A stretch of 64,000 nucleotides of DNA from Endozoicomonas sp. G2_1 (GTDB lineage Bacteria > Pseudomonadota > Gammaproteobacteria > Enterobacterales > Alteromonadaceae): positions 1 through 64,000 of the forward strand of contig NZ_JAGHQT010000005.1 of NCBI RefSeq assembly GCF_017744155.1, given 5' to 3'. The position numbers and the translations under genes are program-made. Below are positions 8,782 to 17,461 of the stretch, piece by piece. Under the pieces are notes generated by a model. The model was not told the origin of the DNA and did no database searches. It saw only the letters and a list, made by a program, of their open reading frames with translations. Positions within the stretch are counted from its first letter, which is position 1. Every line of letters starts with the position of its first letter.

Positions 8782-11700
8782 ATGTTTAAACTAAAGAAAT
8801 TGTCAGAATCTTTATTGATTGCTTTTGCTGGCTGTGCCGTTGCGAGTGCACCTGTATTCGCACAAGAAGAACAGCCAAAAGAAGAAGAAGTTGAACGCAT
8901 TGCAGTAGTTGGTTCAAACATTAAAGGTAGCACTATGACCAGTGCTTTACCTGTTACTGAACTAAACGCTGAAGAAATTGAAACCACAGGTGCCGTAGAT
9001 GGTGATGAACTCTTGCGTTCAATCCCACAAGTCGGTGCTGTTGGCTTTACCGCAACTCGTGGCGGTAATACTGGTGTTAACGCTGCTCGTGGCGACGTTG
9101 GCTCAGTAAACTTACGTAGTATTGGTGAAGGTAACACGCTTGTGTTACTCAATGGTCGTCGTATGGTTAATCACCCGATTACCCAAACAAGCTTCGGCGT
9201 ACCTGTAACCTCTGTTAACTCAAATACCTTGCCTGTTTCTGGCTTGTCGCGCGTTGAAGTCTTACGTGACGGTGCTGGTGCACTATACGGTTCAGATGCT
9301 GTGGCCGGTGTTGTTAACTACGTAACTAAAGACAACTATGAAGGTGGTGACTTTAGAGTGCGTTATGGTGCCGAAGAAGGTACTAGCCGCAATGACTTGT
9401 CTATCGCGGGTAGCAAAGGCTTTGAATTTAACGATGGCCAGACATTCTTCTTAGTCAGTGCCAATCTAAACCGCCGCAAAGGTATTCTTGCTTCTGAAAA
9501 AGATTATGCAAGCAACCAAGATCTGCGTTCACGTGCACCTGAAGAATTCCAAAGTGTTATCGGTTTTGATAACCGCTCAAGTTTAGAACCTCATGCTTCA
9601 CTAAACTTCCTTGGCTTAGGTTCATTCCGTATCCGTCCAACTAACTTTGTTCGCGATAATGGCAGTTTGCGTGATGCGTCACAATGTGGCGGCCGAGGTG
9701 TTACTGCTGAACAAGCCGTGTTGGGTGATGTTTGTTTACAATCAGGCGGTGGCCATGATCGTGCATTACGCCCTAACCGTAACGAAGATCGTACGTTAGC
9801 GCCGGATATCGACCGCATAAATGTTTATACGAGCTTAAGTCATGAGTTTGACAGCGGCTTTGAATATTACAATGAGTCGACTTACTATCGCGCTAAAGCG
9901 AAGCGTCAGTGGGAACAGTCTGCTATTTTGAGTAATGGTACGTTCGTTGTTCCAGCACAGAGTTACTACAACCCATTTGGTCCAGTGACATTTGCTGATG
10001 GTCGAGTGAACCCTAACCGTATCCCTGGTTTAGATACAAGTGTGGTTCCGGAAGAAGGTCTTGACTACACCTTGCGTATCCGTCCAACAGATACTGGCCC
10101 ACGCCGTGTAGAAGTAGAAAGCGATAGCTTCCGTTTCTTAAACGGTTTACGCGGTACTTACGATGATTGGGATTGGGATACTGGACTTTTATATAGTGAA
10201 GCAGAAACAGTTGATACTGCATACAACCGTATTAGCTCACCATTATTCTTAGCGCAATTGAGCTTAGACACGCCAGATGCTTATAACCCATTTACTGGCG
10301 TAAATCCGGCGGTATTGTCTAGTATTCAAGACTTTAGTCCAAACCCTCGTTCAAGCATTGATCCATTCATCGTCAATTCATCTCGTCGTGCAAAAACGAA
10401 ATTGACTATGATTGACTTCAAAGCATCTAACCCATTCTTGTATGAGTTACCTGCTGGTGATGTTGGTATCGCATTTGGTTTAGAGTGGCGTAAAGAAGAG
10501 TTAGACGAAGATAATAGTGATATCTTTGATGGTTCAGACCCATTTGTTGAAGGTAACTCAAACCCAACTAACTTGAGTAGCCTTGAAGGTAGTAGTGTTC
10601 GCCCAGATGTTTTCGCTGAACGAAAAGTATTTTCTGCTTATGCAGAATTGGCGGTACCAATCTTAGCGGATTTACCAGGTGTTCACACCTTAGACGCTCA
10701 GTTAGCGGTTCGTTATGAAGACTTTGATGATGTTGGTAACATTACTCGTCCCAAGTTAGCGCTTTCTTGGTATCCGGTAGAAAACTTCCAAGTTCGCGGT
10801 GCTATTTCAAAGGGCTTCCGTGCGCCTAACTTGATTCAGCTTAACTCGCCAGGTACATCAATTACCACAGGTGTTGATGATTTTGCTGAAGGTATTGCTT
10901 TAGGTACAGGTGATATCAACGGTGAATTTGATGGTCAAGATATCAGTAATGGTAACTACTTGTTAGAAACGTCGGGTAACCAAGGCCTAGCTCCTGAAAA
11001 GAGTGAAAATATCAGTGTCGGTGTCACTTTCACACCGAACGACGATTGGGTTTTAACCTTTGACTGGTGGGAAGTTGAAACTGAAGGCACTGTAGGCGTA
11101 CTTTCAGATGAAAACGAATCTCGACTTGATGCTGTTTTACGTGCTCAAGGTTCGTCTAACCCTCGCGTTATTCGCGGTACACCAGATGCAGAGAATCCAC
11201 TTGGTGCTATTACTCAAATCGTACGACGTTATGAAAACTTAAATACTCGTACAGTAGCGGGTTACGATATTAGTGCTTTGTATAACATGGACACTTCAAT
11301 CGGTGAGTTTACTTTCAAAGTAAATGGTGCTCGTACGCTTAAGTTCAATCAGACTGCTGGTGGTGATGCGGCAGCTATTGTTAACTTTGGTGCAGATGAT
11401 GCTGTATTAGGTTCAGCGGTAGGTGACATTGTAGGTACAACTAACATTCCAGAATGGCGTGGTACTGCATCAATCAACTGGAAGAGTAAAGACGACTTAT
11501 GGCGTTCAGGTATTTTCGTGAACTACGTTGGTGCTGTTGACGAAACTGGTATTTCTATCACTGTTGATGGCAACCGTCGCTTCTACACGATTGACCGTCA
11601 CGTAACAGCAAACTACACGTTAACGCGTAAAGAGTTCATGAATAATGAAAACTTGAGCGTTACCTTCGGTATCAACAACATCTTCGACCAAGATCCACCG

Positions 11701-11787
11701 TTGGCTGATACTACTTTTGGCTTCTCTGGTGAGTTGCACTCAAGTATTGCTCGTTACTTCTACATGACAGCAAACTATAGCTTCTAA
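8782..11787 (+). CDS. TonB-dependent outer-membrane receptor (second copy)
   Basis: A 1001-residue receptor with a signal peptide ending near APVFAQEE, a TonB-box region around VERIAVVGSNIK and a plug (about 45-175) with LLNGRRMV and RDGAGALYGSDAVAGVVNYV. The barrel ends in YMTANYSF with terminal Phe. The N-terminal 170 residues are nearly the same as in the receptor at 3254, while the barrel loops differ. The pair therefore looks like a duplication with diverged ligand preference. Two cysteines near residues 300-320 may form a loop disulfide. It is preceded by a LysR-type dyad at the same distance as in the first copy, so both may answer the same signal. A terminator follows. Confidence 0.95.
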   Translation: MFKLKKLSESLLIAFAGCAVASAPVFAQEEQPKEEEVERIAVVGSNIKGSTMTSALPVTELNAEEIETTGAVDGDELLRSIPQVGAVGFTATRGGNTGVNAARGDVGSVNLRSIGEGNTLVLLNGRRMVNHPITQTSFGVPVTSVNSNTLPVSGLSRVEVLRDGAGALYGSDAVAGVVNYVTKDNYEGGDFRVRYGAEEGTSRNDLSIAGSKGFEFNDGQTFFLVSANLNRRKGILASEKDYASNQDLRSRAPEEFQSVIGFDNRSSLEPHASLNFLGLGSFRIRPTNFVRDNGSLRDASQCGGRGVTAEQAVLGDVCLQSGGGHDRALRPNRNEDRTLAPDIDRINVYTSLSHEFDSGFEYYNESTYYRAKAKRQWEQSAILSNGTFVVPAQSYYNPFGPVTFADGRVNPNRIPGLDTSVVPEEGLDYTLRIRPTDTGPRRVEVESDSFRFLNGLRGTYDDWDWDTGLLYSEAETVDTAYNRISSPLFLAQLSLDTPDAYNPFTGVNPAVLSSIQDFSPNPRSSIDPFIVNSSRRAKTKLTMIDFKASNPFLYELPAGDVGIAFGLEWRKEELDEDNSDIFDGSDPFVEGNSNPTNLSSLEGSSVRPDVFAERKVFSAYAELAVPILADLPGVHTLDAQLAVRYEDFDDVGNITRPKLALSWYPVENFQVRGAISKGFRAPNLIQLNSPGTSITTGVDDFAEGIALGTGDINGEFDGQDISNGNYLLETSGNQGLAPEKSENISVGVTFTPNDDWVLTFDWWEVETEGTVGVLSDENESRLDAVLRAQGSSNPRVIRGTPDAENPLGAITQIVRRYENLNTRTVAGYDISALYNMDTSIGEFTFKVNGARTLKFNQTAGGDAAAIVNFGADDAVLGSAVGDIVGTTNIPEWRGTASINWKSKDDLWRSGIFVNYVGAVDETGISITVDGNRRFYTIDRHVTANYTLTRKEFMNNENLSVTFGINNIFDQDPPLADTTFGFSGELHSSIARYFYMTANYSF

Positions 11788-11816
11788 TCAATATTGGTTT
11801 GATGTTATAGCGATAA

Positions 11817-11852
11817 AAAATCGGCCTATTGCTTTGCTCTAGGCCGATTTTT
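11817..11852 (+). terminator. Intrinsic terminator after the second receptor
   Basis: AAAATCGGCCT (11817-11827) pairs with AGGCCGATTTTT (11841-11852). The stem is GC-rich and ends in T. It separates the receptor from the gamma-glutamyltransferase gene. Confidence 0.9.
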
Positions 11853-12027
11853 ATGTTCAGGAGGAACGGTATCGCGCGGAGTTAGGGATAACTAAGAGCG
11901 CATATGTTTAGGAGTATAGGGATTGTACGACGTAGAACGAAGCAAGGCAGCCAGAGCCGAGGACGAATGGTCAGTTTTTTTGTTCCAGACAAAAGCTATG
12001 TACCTAAATCCATGTCGGCAATAACAA
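11853..12027. repeat. Dispersed repeat, long copy (with 101-bp internal segment)
   Basis: TGTTCA-GGAGGAACGGT near 11854-11870 and CAGTTTTTTTGTTCC with its following 40 bases (about 11972-12027) recur at 33098-33172. There the two parts are directly joined. In this copy 101 bases (11871-11971) lie between them, bounded by short direct repeats (ACGGT and ATGGT). Both copies begin right after a terminator hairpin. No coding potential is evident. Confidence 0.6.
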
Positions 12028-12067
12028 ATATTCATGGATTAAAACGATCGTATACGCGGATGTGATT

Positions 12068-13831
12068 ATGAAATACAAAACACTCTTATCAGCTTGTTTA
12101 GTTGCGGTGACCTCAGCATGTGCTGCTGATGGAAACGTTGCGCCAGCAAAGGCGAGCTTTGAACAACCTTACAACATGGGCAAAACCGGTATTGTCCGCT
12201 ATGAAGATGTCTTTCATCCGGTTGTTGCCAAACACGGCATGGTCTCTAGTCAAAATAAACTGGCGACTAAAGTCGGAGTCGATATTCTGAAAAAAGGCGG
12301 CAACGCGATGGACGCCTCTGTCGCTGTTGGTTTTGCACTAGCGGTAACCTTGCCCCGTGCCGGTAACCTAGGCGGTGGTGGCTTTATGTTATATCACCAA
12401 GGTAAAACTGAGCAGAGCTATGCTATTGATTACCGTGAAACCGCGCCAACGGGTGTGACTGCTCAGCACTTTTTAACGGAAAGTGGTGAAAAAGATAGAA
12501 GTTCACCGGTTTCTTGGGATGCCGCCGGCGTACCGGGCTCAGTGGCGGGCTTTTATCAGGGATGGAAACAGTTTGGCAGTGGCAAACTCACTTGGCAGGA
12601 GCTAGTTGAGCCAGCAATTGAACTTGCTGAAAAAGGTTTTGCAGTTAATTATGATTTAGCACAAATTCTCGGCGCTAAAAGAGATGTACTGACCAAAAAT
12701 GCTGCGACTAAAAAAGTGTTTTATAAGGCTGATGGCAGTAATTACGCCGAAGGTGAAATTTTAAAACAACCAGATTTAGCTTGGTCACTTAAGCAAATCG
12801 CCAAAGATGGTCCAGATGCTTTTTACAAAGGCGCAATTGCTGAAAAAATTGTCAAAGATATGAATAAGCACAATGGTCATATCGATGCGCAAGATTTAGC
12901 TAATTATCAGGTTAAGATCAAACAGCCGATTTTAGGTAACTACCGCGACCACCAAATTGTCGCTATGCCACCACCGAGTTCTGGCGGTGTGGTAATACTC
13001 GAGATGTTGAATATTTTAGAGCAGTTTCCATTGTCTGATTGGGGCATAGGCAGCGACAGTTATCACGTGATGGCTGAGGCAATGAAGTTATCTTTTGCCG
13101 ATCGCGGTACCCATTTAGCAGATCCCGATTTTTATAATGTGCCAATTGATTGGTTTATTGATAAAAAGCGCGCCAAGAAACTATCTAATAAAATCGCCCT
13201 CGATACCGCTATCGATGCCACTAAACTCAAGGGTGACTTATTGCCAAAAGAGAGTCGAGATACCACTCATTTCTCAATCGTTGATAAAGATGGCAACGCG
13301 GTTTCTAATACTTATACCCTAGGTTACTCATTTGGTATTGCGAAAGTAGTTGAAGGCACAGGTATTTTGCTGAATAACCAAATTCACACATTTTCGGTTC
13401 GAGCAGGTATTCCTGGCGCCAAAGGCTTTATTGCTAGCACAGCGAATAAACTAGAGGCAGGTAAGCGTCCAGTGAGTTCACAATCACCCATTATTGTCTT
13501 AAAGGACAACAAACCGTTCTTAGTGACGGGTAGTCCGGGTGGTAGCCGCATTATCAACGCGGTTACTCAGATGATTGTTAACACCATTGACCATCAAATG
13601 AACGTTACTGAGGCAACCAATGAACGTCGTATTCATCACCAATGGATTCCTGACCGCTTAGAAGTTGAACCGGGCTTCAATCGCGATACCATCAAGTTAT
13701 TGCGTCAAAAAGGTCAAAAGGTTGAAGAAACCGCGACTATGGGCAGCACTCAGTCAATCATGGTTAAAGATGGTTTCTTATTTGGTGCGTCTGATCCAAG
13801 ACGTCCAAATGCCTTAACTGAAGGATACTAG
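12068..13831 (+). CDS. ggt: Gamma-glutamyltransferase / glutathione hydrolase
   Basis: The start is taken at ATG 12068 (a GTG two codons earlier is possible), giving 587 residues, normal for the family. An N-terminal signal (about 1-20, SACAA) exports it; the Cys gives a weak lipobox. The precursor should cut itself before T399 in RDTTHFSIVD, making large and small subunits with T399 as nucleophile. GSPGGSRIINAV near residues 478-489 is the conserved oxyanion/substrate loop. It removes or transfers gamma-glutamyl groups from glutathione and gamma-glutamyl compounds in the periplasm. The glutamate released could enter through GltS about 9 kb away. It has its own terminator; the promoter region overlaps the dispersed repeat. 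Confidence 0.95.
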   Translation: MKYKTLLSACLVAVTSACAADGNVAPAKASFEQPYNMGKTGIVRYEDVFHPVVAKHGMVSSQNKLATKVGVDILKKGGNAMDASVAVGFALAVTLPRAGNLGGGGFMLYHQGKTEQSYAIDYRETAPTGVTAQHFLTESGEKDRSSPVSWDAAGVPGSVAGFYQGWKQFGSGKLTWQELVEPAIELAEKGFAVNYDLAQILGAKRDVLTKNAATKKVFYKADGSNYAEGEILKQPDLAWSLKQIAKDGPDAFYKGAIAEKIVKDMNKHNGHIDAQDLANYQVKIKQPILGNYRDHQIVAMPPPSSGGVVILEMLNILEQFPLSDWGIGSDSYHVMAEAMKLSFADRGTHLADPDFYNVPIDWFIDKKRAKKLSNKIALDTAIDATKLKGDLLPKESRDTTHFSIVDKDGNAVSNTYTLGYSFGIAKVVEGTGILLNNQIHTFSVRAGIPGAKGFIASTANKLEAGKRPVSSQSPIIVLKDNKPFLVTGSPGGSRIINAVTQMIVNTIDHQMNVTEATNERRIHHQWIPDRLEVEPGFNRDTIKLLRQKGQKVEETATMGSTQSIMVKDGFLFGASDPRRPNALTEGY

Positions 13832-13847
13832 TTTTACCTTCTAAGAG

Positions 13848-13879
13848 AAAAGGTGATAGTGGTTGCTATCACCTTTTTT
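13848..13879 (+). terminator. Intrinsic terminator after ggt
   Basis: AAAAGGTGATAG (13848-13859) pairs with CTATCACCTTTT (13866-13877), followed by more T. It lies 17 bases after the ggt stop. Confidence 0.9.
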
Positions 13880-14015
13880 GTTTTTACAGACTGGCATTAA
13901 GGCGTTTAAGCAATAAATAGCCTGTTTTTGATTTAATGAGCTAAATATTGCTTATTTTCTGTTTTTTATTTTGGTAAAACTATTTTATATCTATATTTAT
14001 CAGTGCTTTAAGTTT

Positions 14016-14032
14016 TTGGTGTGAATTCTGCT
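14016..14032 (+). promoter_or_regulatory. Candidate sigma54 promoter of the TAXI operon
   Basis: TTGGTGTGAATTCTGCT has GG at 14018-14019 and GC at 14030-14031, exactly ten bases apart. It keeps the TTGG and TGCW parts of the -24/-12 consensus. The start of transcription would be near 14043, about 70 bases before the TAXI gene. The operon itself encodes a sigma54 activator. A sequence of the same form (TTGG-N3-G-N5-TGCA) precedes the third TonB receptor. Confidence 0.68.
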
Positions 14033-14111
14033 AAGCTGAGTTTAATACTGATAACTTGAGTTTCTGTGTTGAGCCAGTTGGCTTGATACGCAACTGACCT
14101 AAGAACCCATC

Positions 14112-15134
14112 ATGCCGCTAACGACTAAATCGATTGCCAAGCTATTATTGATTGCCTGTGCACTGGCGAGTGTCGCTATTGGTGTAGTTTTTACTCCGAG
14201 TCTGACAGAGAGTACTAACAAGCGACAGTACGTTTTAACGACAGGCTCAACTGGAGGCACTTTCTATCCGGTCGGGGTTGCACTATCGACCCTTATTCAA
14301 GCAAAACTGGCGCCTACACATGCCTTGTCGTTATCTACTGTGACCTCGGCAGGCTCGGGTGAAAACATCAGTTTGTTAGCACAAAACCAAGCTCAGTTTG
14401 CGATCATTAACGGTTTGTATGGTGTTAATCAACAGCCGCTAAATCAACAAGCAAATTTGCTTGCTGTATCTATGCTATGGCCGAATGTAGAGCAATATGT
14501 CATTCCAACGACTAGGGTCGTAACCGGCGATATTTCAGATCTCAACCATCTCACGGGTGCCACGTTTTCGATTGGCAAGAAAGCATCGGGCACCGAAAGA
14601 TCGGGACAAACTATTCTAACTAACTTGGCGATTCCAGTTTCTTCGTTCAAGCTCACACATACCAGTTATTCTGTATCGACAGATGCCTTGCAAGACGGCT
14701 TGATCAGCGGCATGAATATTCCTTCTGGTGTGCCAACACCCGCAATAAATCGAGCCTTTGCCAGTATGGGTAGCAATATCACTATGCTCAACTTTACTGA
14801 TGAGCAGTTGGCCTTAGTGAACAAAGATTTTGAGCTGTGGTCGAGATACGTCATCGCTGCCAATACATACCCCGGACAAACCCAACCCATTTACACCATT
14901 GCTCAACCCAATTTCCTCGCCGTACGCGCTGATGTTGATGAGCAAGATGTTTATCTACTGACCAAGGCGATTTATCAAAATTTAGCATTTCTTCACGGTA
15001 TACATCCCGCAACCAAAACCATGGCACTAGAAAAGGCTTTCTCAGCGTTACCTGTGCCATTGCACCCGGGGGCTGCTCGTTATTACCGAGAAGCAGGTCT
15101 GTCAATACCAGCAAAATTATTAACCAACCAATAA
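14112..15134 (+). CDS. TAXI-family solute-binding protein
   Basis: A 340-residue exported binding protein with an N-terminal membrane anchor or signal (about 8-28). The TAXI signature follows as LTTGSTGGTFYPVGVALSTLI at residues about 36-56, with VTSAGSGENISLLAQNQAQFAI after it. TAXI proteins normally feed a TRAP membrane subunit, but no DctQ/DctM gene is in the window. It may serve a distant TRAP permease, or act as an extracytoplasmic sensor for the kinase encoded three genes later. It is the first gene of a tight operon (gaps of 20, 33, 18 and 4 bp) with a sigma54-like promoter ahead. The ligand is unknown, though known TAXI ligands are often glutamate or other carboxylates. Confidence 0.88.
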   Translation: MPLTTKSIAKLLLIACALASVAIGVVFTPSLTESTNKRQYVLTTGSTGGTFYPVGVALSTLIQAKLAPTHALSLSTVTSAGSGENISLLAQNQAQFAIINGLYGVNQQPLNQQANLLAVSMLWPNVEQYVIPTTRVVTGDISDLNHLTGATFSIGKKASGTERSGQTILTNLAIPVSSFKLTHTSYSVSTDALQDGLISGMNIPSGVPTPAINRAFASMGSNITMLNFTDEQLALVNKDFELWSRYVIAANTYPGQTQPIYTIAQPNFLAVRADVDEQDVYLLTKAIYQNLAFLHGIHPATKTMALEKAFSALPVPLHPGAARYYREAGLSIPAKLLTNQ

Positions 15135-15154
15135 CGAGAGAAAAAGAGCTAGCT

Positions 15155-16588
15155 ATGCCAATTAACAAGCGTTCAATATTGATAAGTATCTTGATGACAG
15201 TATCGAGTTTTACTATGGCTAACCAGCAGCAGGACGACTTGTTGTCGTGGATGGATACTCGCTATCAGCACACGGCCTCAATGGCGAAACAGATTTGGGA
15301 TTTTGCTGAATTGGGTTACTTGGAGCAAAAAAGCTCACAATTACTACAAGATAAATTAGCGGCTGAAGGTTTTGTGATTGAAACTGGCGTTGCTGGCATT
15401 CCAACAGCCTTTACTGCAACTTATGGCAGTAAAGGCACTGTCATCGGCATTTTAGCTGAGTTTGATGCTTTACCCGGTTTGAATCAAGCAGCTGAGCCAT
15501 TTCGCAGTCCAGTTGAAGGCAAACACGCTGCTCATGGCTGTGGTCATAACTTGTTTGGTGCTGGTTCAGTAAGCGCGGCTATTGCAGTGAAAAAATGGCT
15601 CAAAGATAGTGGTCAAGACGGTGTTATCCGCTTGTATGGCACGCCAGCTGAAGAAGGCGGCAGTGGCAAGGTTTATATGGTTCGCGAAGGCCTTTTTGAC
15701 GATGTCGATTTTGCTATTCACTGGCATCCAGGTTCTAATAATAACGCCGAAGCACGTAGCTCATTAGCCAATCGTTCGGCGAAATTTCGCTTTCACGGAA
15801 TCTCTACCCATGCCTCGGGTGCGCCTCATAAAGGCCGTTCTGCGCTTGATGGTGTTGAGGCCTTTAATCACATGGTTAATTTGATGCGTGAGCATGTGCC
15901 ACAAGAAACGCGTATTCATTATGTTATTACCAAAGGCGGTGTCGCACCAAATGTTGTCCCTGACTTTGCTGAGGTTTTTTATTATATCCGCCATCCTAAC
16001 GCAGAAACCTTAAAAGAGATTTGGGCGCGTGTTGAAGATGCCGCTAAAGGGGCTGCCATGGGGACTGGCACACAGGTGAACCGTGAAATTATCCACGGCA
16101 ATCACTCTCTGTTACCTGTTGAAGCGCTATCTAAAGCGGCACATAAACACTTAACTCGGGTTGGCGGTATTGAATATAACGCAGAAGAGCAAGCCTTTGC
16201 CGAAAAAATTTATCAAACACTCGATAAACCCAGTGCCAAATTAGGTAGTGAAAAAGAAATTAGACCTTATCGCATGCGCCGAAGTGGTGGTTCTACTGAT
16301 GTTGGCGATGTCAGTATGGTTGTGCCAACGGTGCGCATTTCAACCGCGTCTTATGTTCCAGGTACGTCGAGCCACAGCTGGCAATCTGCTGCTGCGGCTG
16401 GTATGTCAATTGGTTTTAAAGGTGCTCATAATGCCTCGAAAGTCATGGCGCTAATGGCCATTGAACTCTATCAAAATGCTCAGTTGCGCGCCGATGCTAA
16501 GGCTGAGTTTGAACGTCGCCGCGGTGATAACTTTAAGTATGTCCCTTTACTGGGAGATCGACAACCACCATTAGAATATCGTAAATAA
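15155..16588 (+). CDS. Exported M20 amidohydrolase, AbgB-like
   Basis: A 477-residue metal-dependent amidase/peptidase, close in length to E. coli AbgB (p-aminobenzoyl-glutamate hydrolase subunit). An N-terminal signal (about 8-22, ILISILMTVSSFTMA) makes it periplasmic, unlike AbgB. Metal-site motifs are clear: HGCGHNLFGAG near 126-136, GTPAEEGGSGK near 163-173 and HWHPGSNN near 190-197. The dimerisation insert lies between the two halves of the catalytic domain. It should hydrolyse an amide bond in an N-acyl or aryl amino acid. It lies in the operon with a TAXI binding protein and a creatininase-like protein, so it probably acts on the compound imported by this system. The exact substrate is unknown. 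Confidence 0.87.
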   Translation: MPINKRSILISILMTVSSFTMANQQQDDLLSWMDTRYQHTASMAKQIWDFAELGYLEQKSSQLLQDKLAAEGFVIETGVAGIPTAFTATYGSKGTVIGILAEFDALPGLNQAAEPFRSPVEGKHAAHGCGHNLFGAGSVSAAIAVKKWLKDSGQDGVIRLYGTPAEEGGSGKVYMVREGLFDDVDFAIHWHPGSNNNAEARSSLANRSAKFRFHGISTHASGAPHKGRSALDGVEAFNHMVNLMREHVPQETRIHYVITKGGVAPNVVPDFAEVFYYIRHPNAETLKEIWARVEDAAKGAAMGTGTQVNREIIHGNHSLLPVEALSKAAHKHLTRVGGIEYNAEEQAFAEKIYQTLDKPSAKLGSEKEIRPYRMRRSGGSTDVGDVSMVVPTVRISTASYVPGTSSHSWQSAAAAGMSIGFKGAHNASKVMALMAIELYQNAQLRADAKAEFERRRGDNFKYVPLLGDRQPPLEYRK

Positions 16589-16621
16589 TTAGCTGTTAAT
16601 TTTTAGCCACTTGGATTGATT

Positions 16622-17443
16622 ATGAAAAAAATATTTAGTGTTATTGTCTTGCTGATTGCCTCTACACATTGGCAGGTGATGGCAGCTCAAAGCAAAAATC
16701 CGATTTCGCCATATGACACCGTCTTTATCGAAGAAATGACTTGGCTGGAAGTGAGAGATGCAATTAAAGCCGGTAAAACTACCGCTATTATTGCCACTGG
16801 CGGTGTTGAGCAAAACGGCCCTTATCTCGCTACTGGCAAACACAATGTTATATTGAAACTGACTACGGATAAAATAGCTCGTCAGCTTGGTAACGCGTTG
16901 GTCGCACCCATAGTTGCTTTTGTACCTGAGGGCGATAAAAAGCCACCGACTAAACACATGCGTTACCCTGGTACTATTAGCTTGACTGAAAAAACCTTTA
17001 TGCTGTTGTTAACTGAAATCGCTGAAAGCCTCAAAGTTCACGGCTTTACCGAGATTGTTTTACTCGGTGATAGCGGTGGTAACCAAAGTGGTATGAACAA
17101 GTTAGCTAAATCACTTAACAAAGCCTGGCAAAAAGATAAAGCTCGCGTGCACTTTGTGCCTGAATATTACGACAATCCTCGTTGGACTAAATGGTTGCAA
17201 GCGCGAGGTATCAACGAAGTGAAAGACGGTGAACATCACGATTTTCGCCACACAGCGCTGATGATGTTGGCGGACCCGATGAGTGTGCGTATGCCACAGC
17301 GCATAGCAACGGGTGATTTTAGCGTTAACGGTATCGATCTAATGCCAATGTCGAAAACGCTCTCTTTGGCAAAAGAGTTGTTGCGTTATCAAACTGATAT
17401 TACCGTTGCTGCAATTAACCAACGCGTTAATGCGAAGCCTTAA
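16622..17443 (+). CDS. Exported creatininase-like protein (first paralogue)
   Basis: The start is ATG 16622 (a TTG two codons upstream is poorer), giving 273 residues with a signal peptide (about 1-21, cut near VMAAQS). The fold follows the creatininase family: EMTWLEVRDAIKAG at the start, then TGGVEQNGPY, then LLGDSGGNQSG. Classical family metal ligands occur in EQHGPHLPLGTD and NGH. Here the His after EQ is Asn (N65), the Asp of GTD is His (H74) and the His of NGH is Ser (S151); only E63 is kept. I recall database relatives with the same EQNGP...GKHN and GDSGGN forms, so this is a subfamily rather than decay. A cyclic-amide or peptide-amide hydrolase with a changed metal site is plausible, and so is a non-catalytic role. 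A second paralogue lies at 28823. Confidence 0.83.
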   Translation: MKKIFSVIVLLIASTHWQVMAAQSKNPISPYDTVFIEEMTWLEVRDAIKAGKTTAIIATGGVEQNGPYLATGKHNVILKLTTDKIARQLGNALVAPIVAFVPEGDKKPPTKHMRYPGTISLTEKTFMLLLTEIAESLKVHGFTEIVLLGDSGGNQSGMNKLAKSLNKAWQKDKARVHFVPEYYDNPRWTKWLQARGINEVKDGEHHDFRHTALMMLADPMSVRMPQRIATGDFSVNGIDLMPMSKTLSLAKELLRYQTDITVAAINQRVNAKP

Positions 17444-17461
17444 GCTAACAAGGTAAATTTG

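Noticed and set aside
8742-9152. Minus-strand open frame over the start of the second TonB receptor
   Set aside because: It is the antisense shadow of the conserved signal peptide and plug, and the same antisense frame appears over the first receptor.
11886-11899. GG-N10-GC sequence before ggt as a sigma54 promoter
   Set aside because: Only the GG and GC match. The surrounding TGG and TTGCW bases do not, and it lies inside the dispersed repeat about 170 bases from the start.
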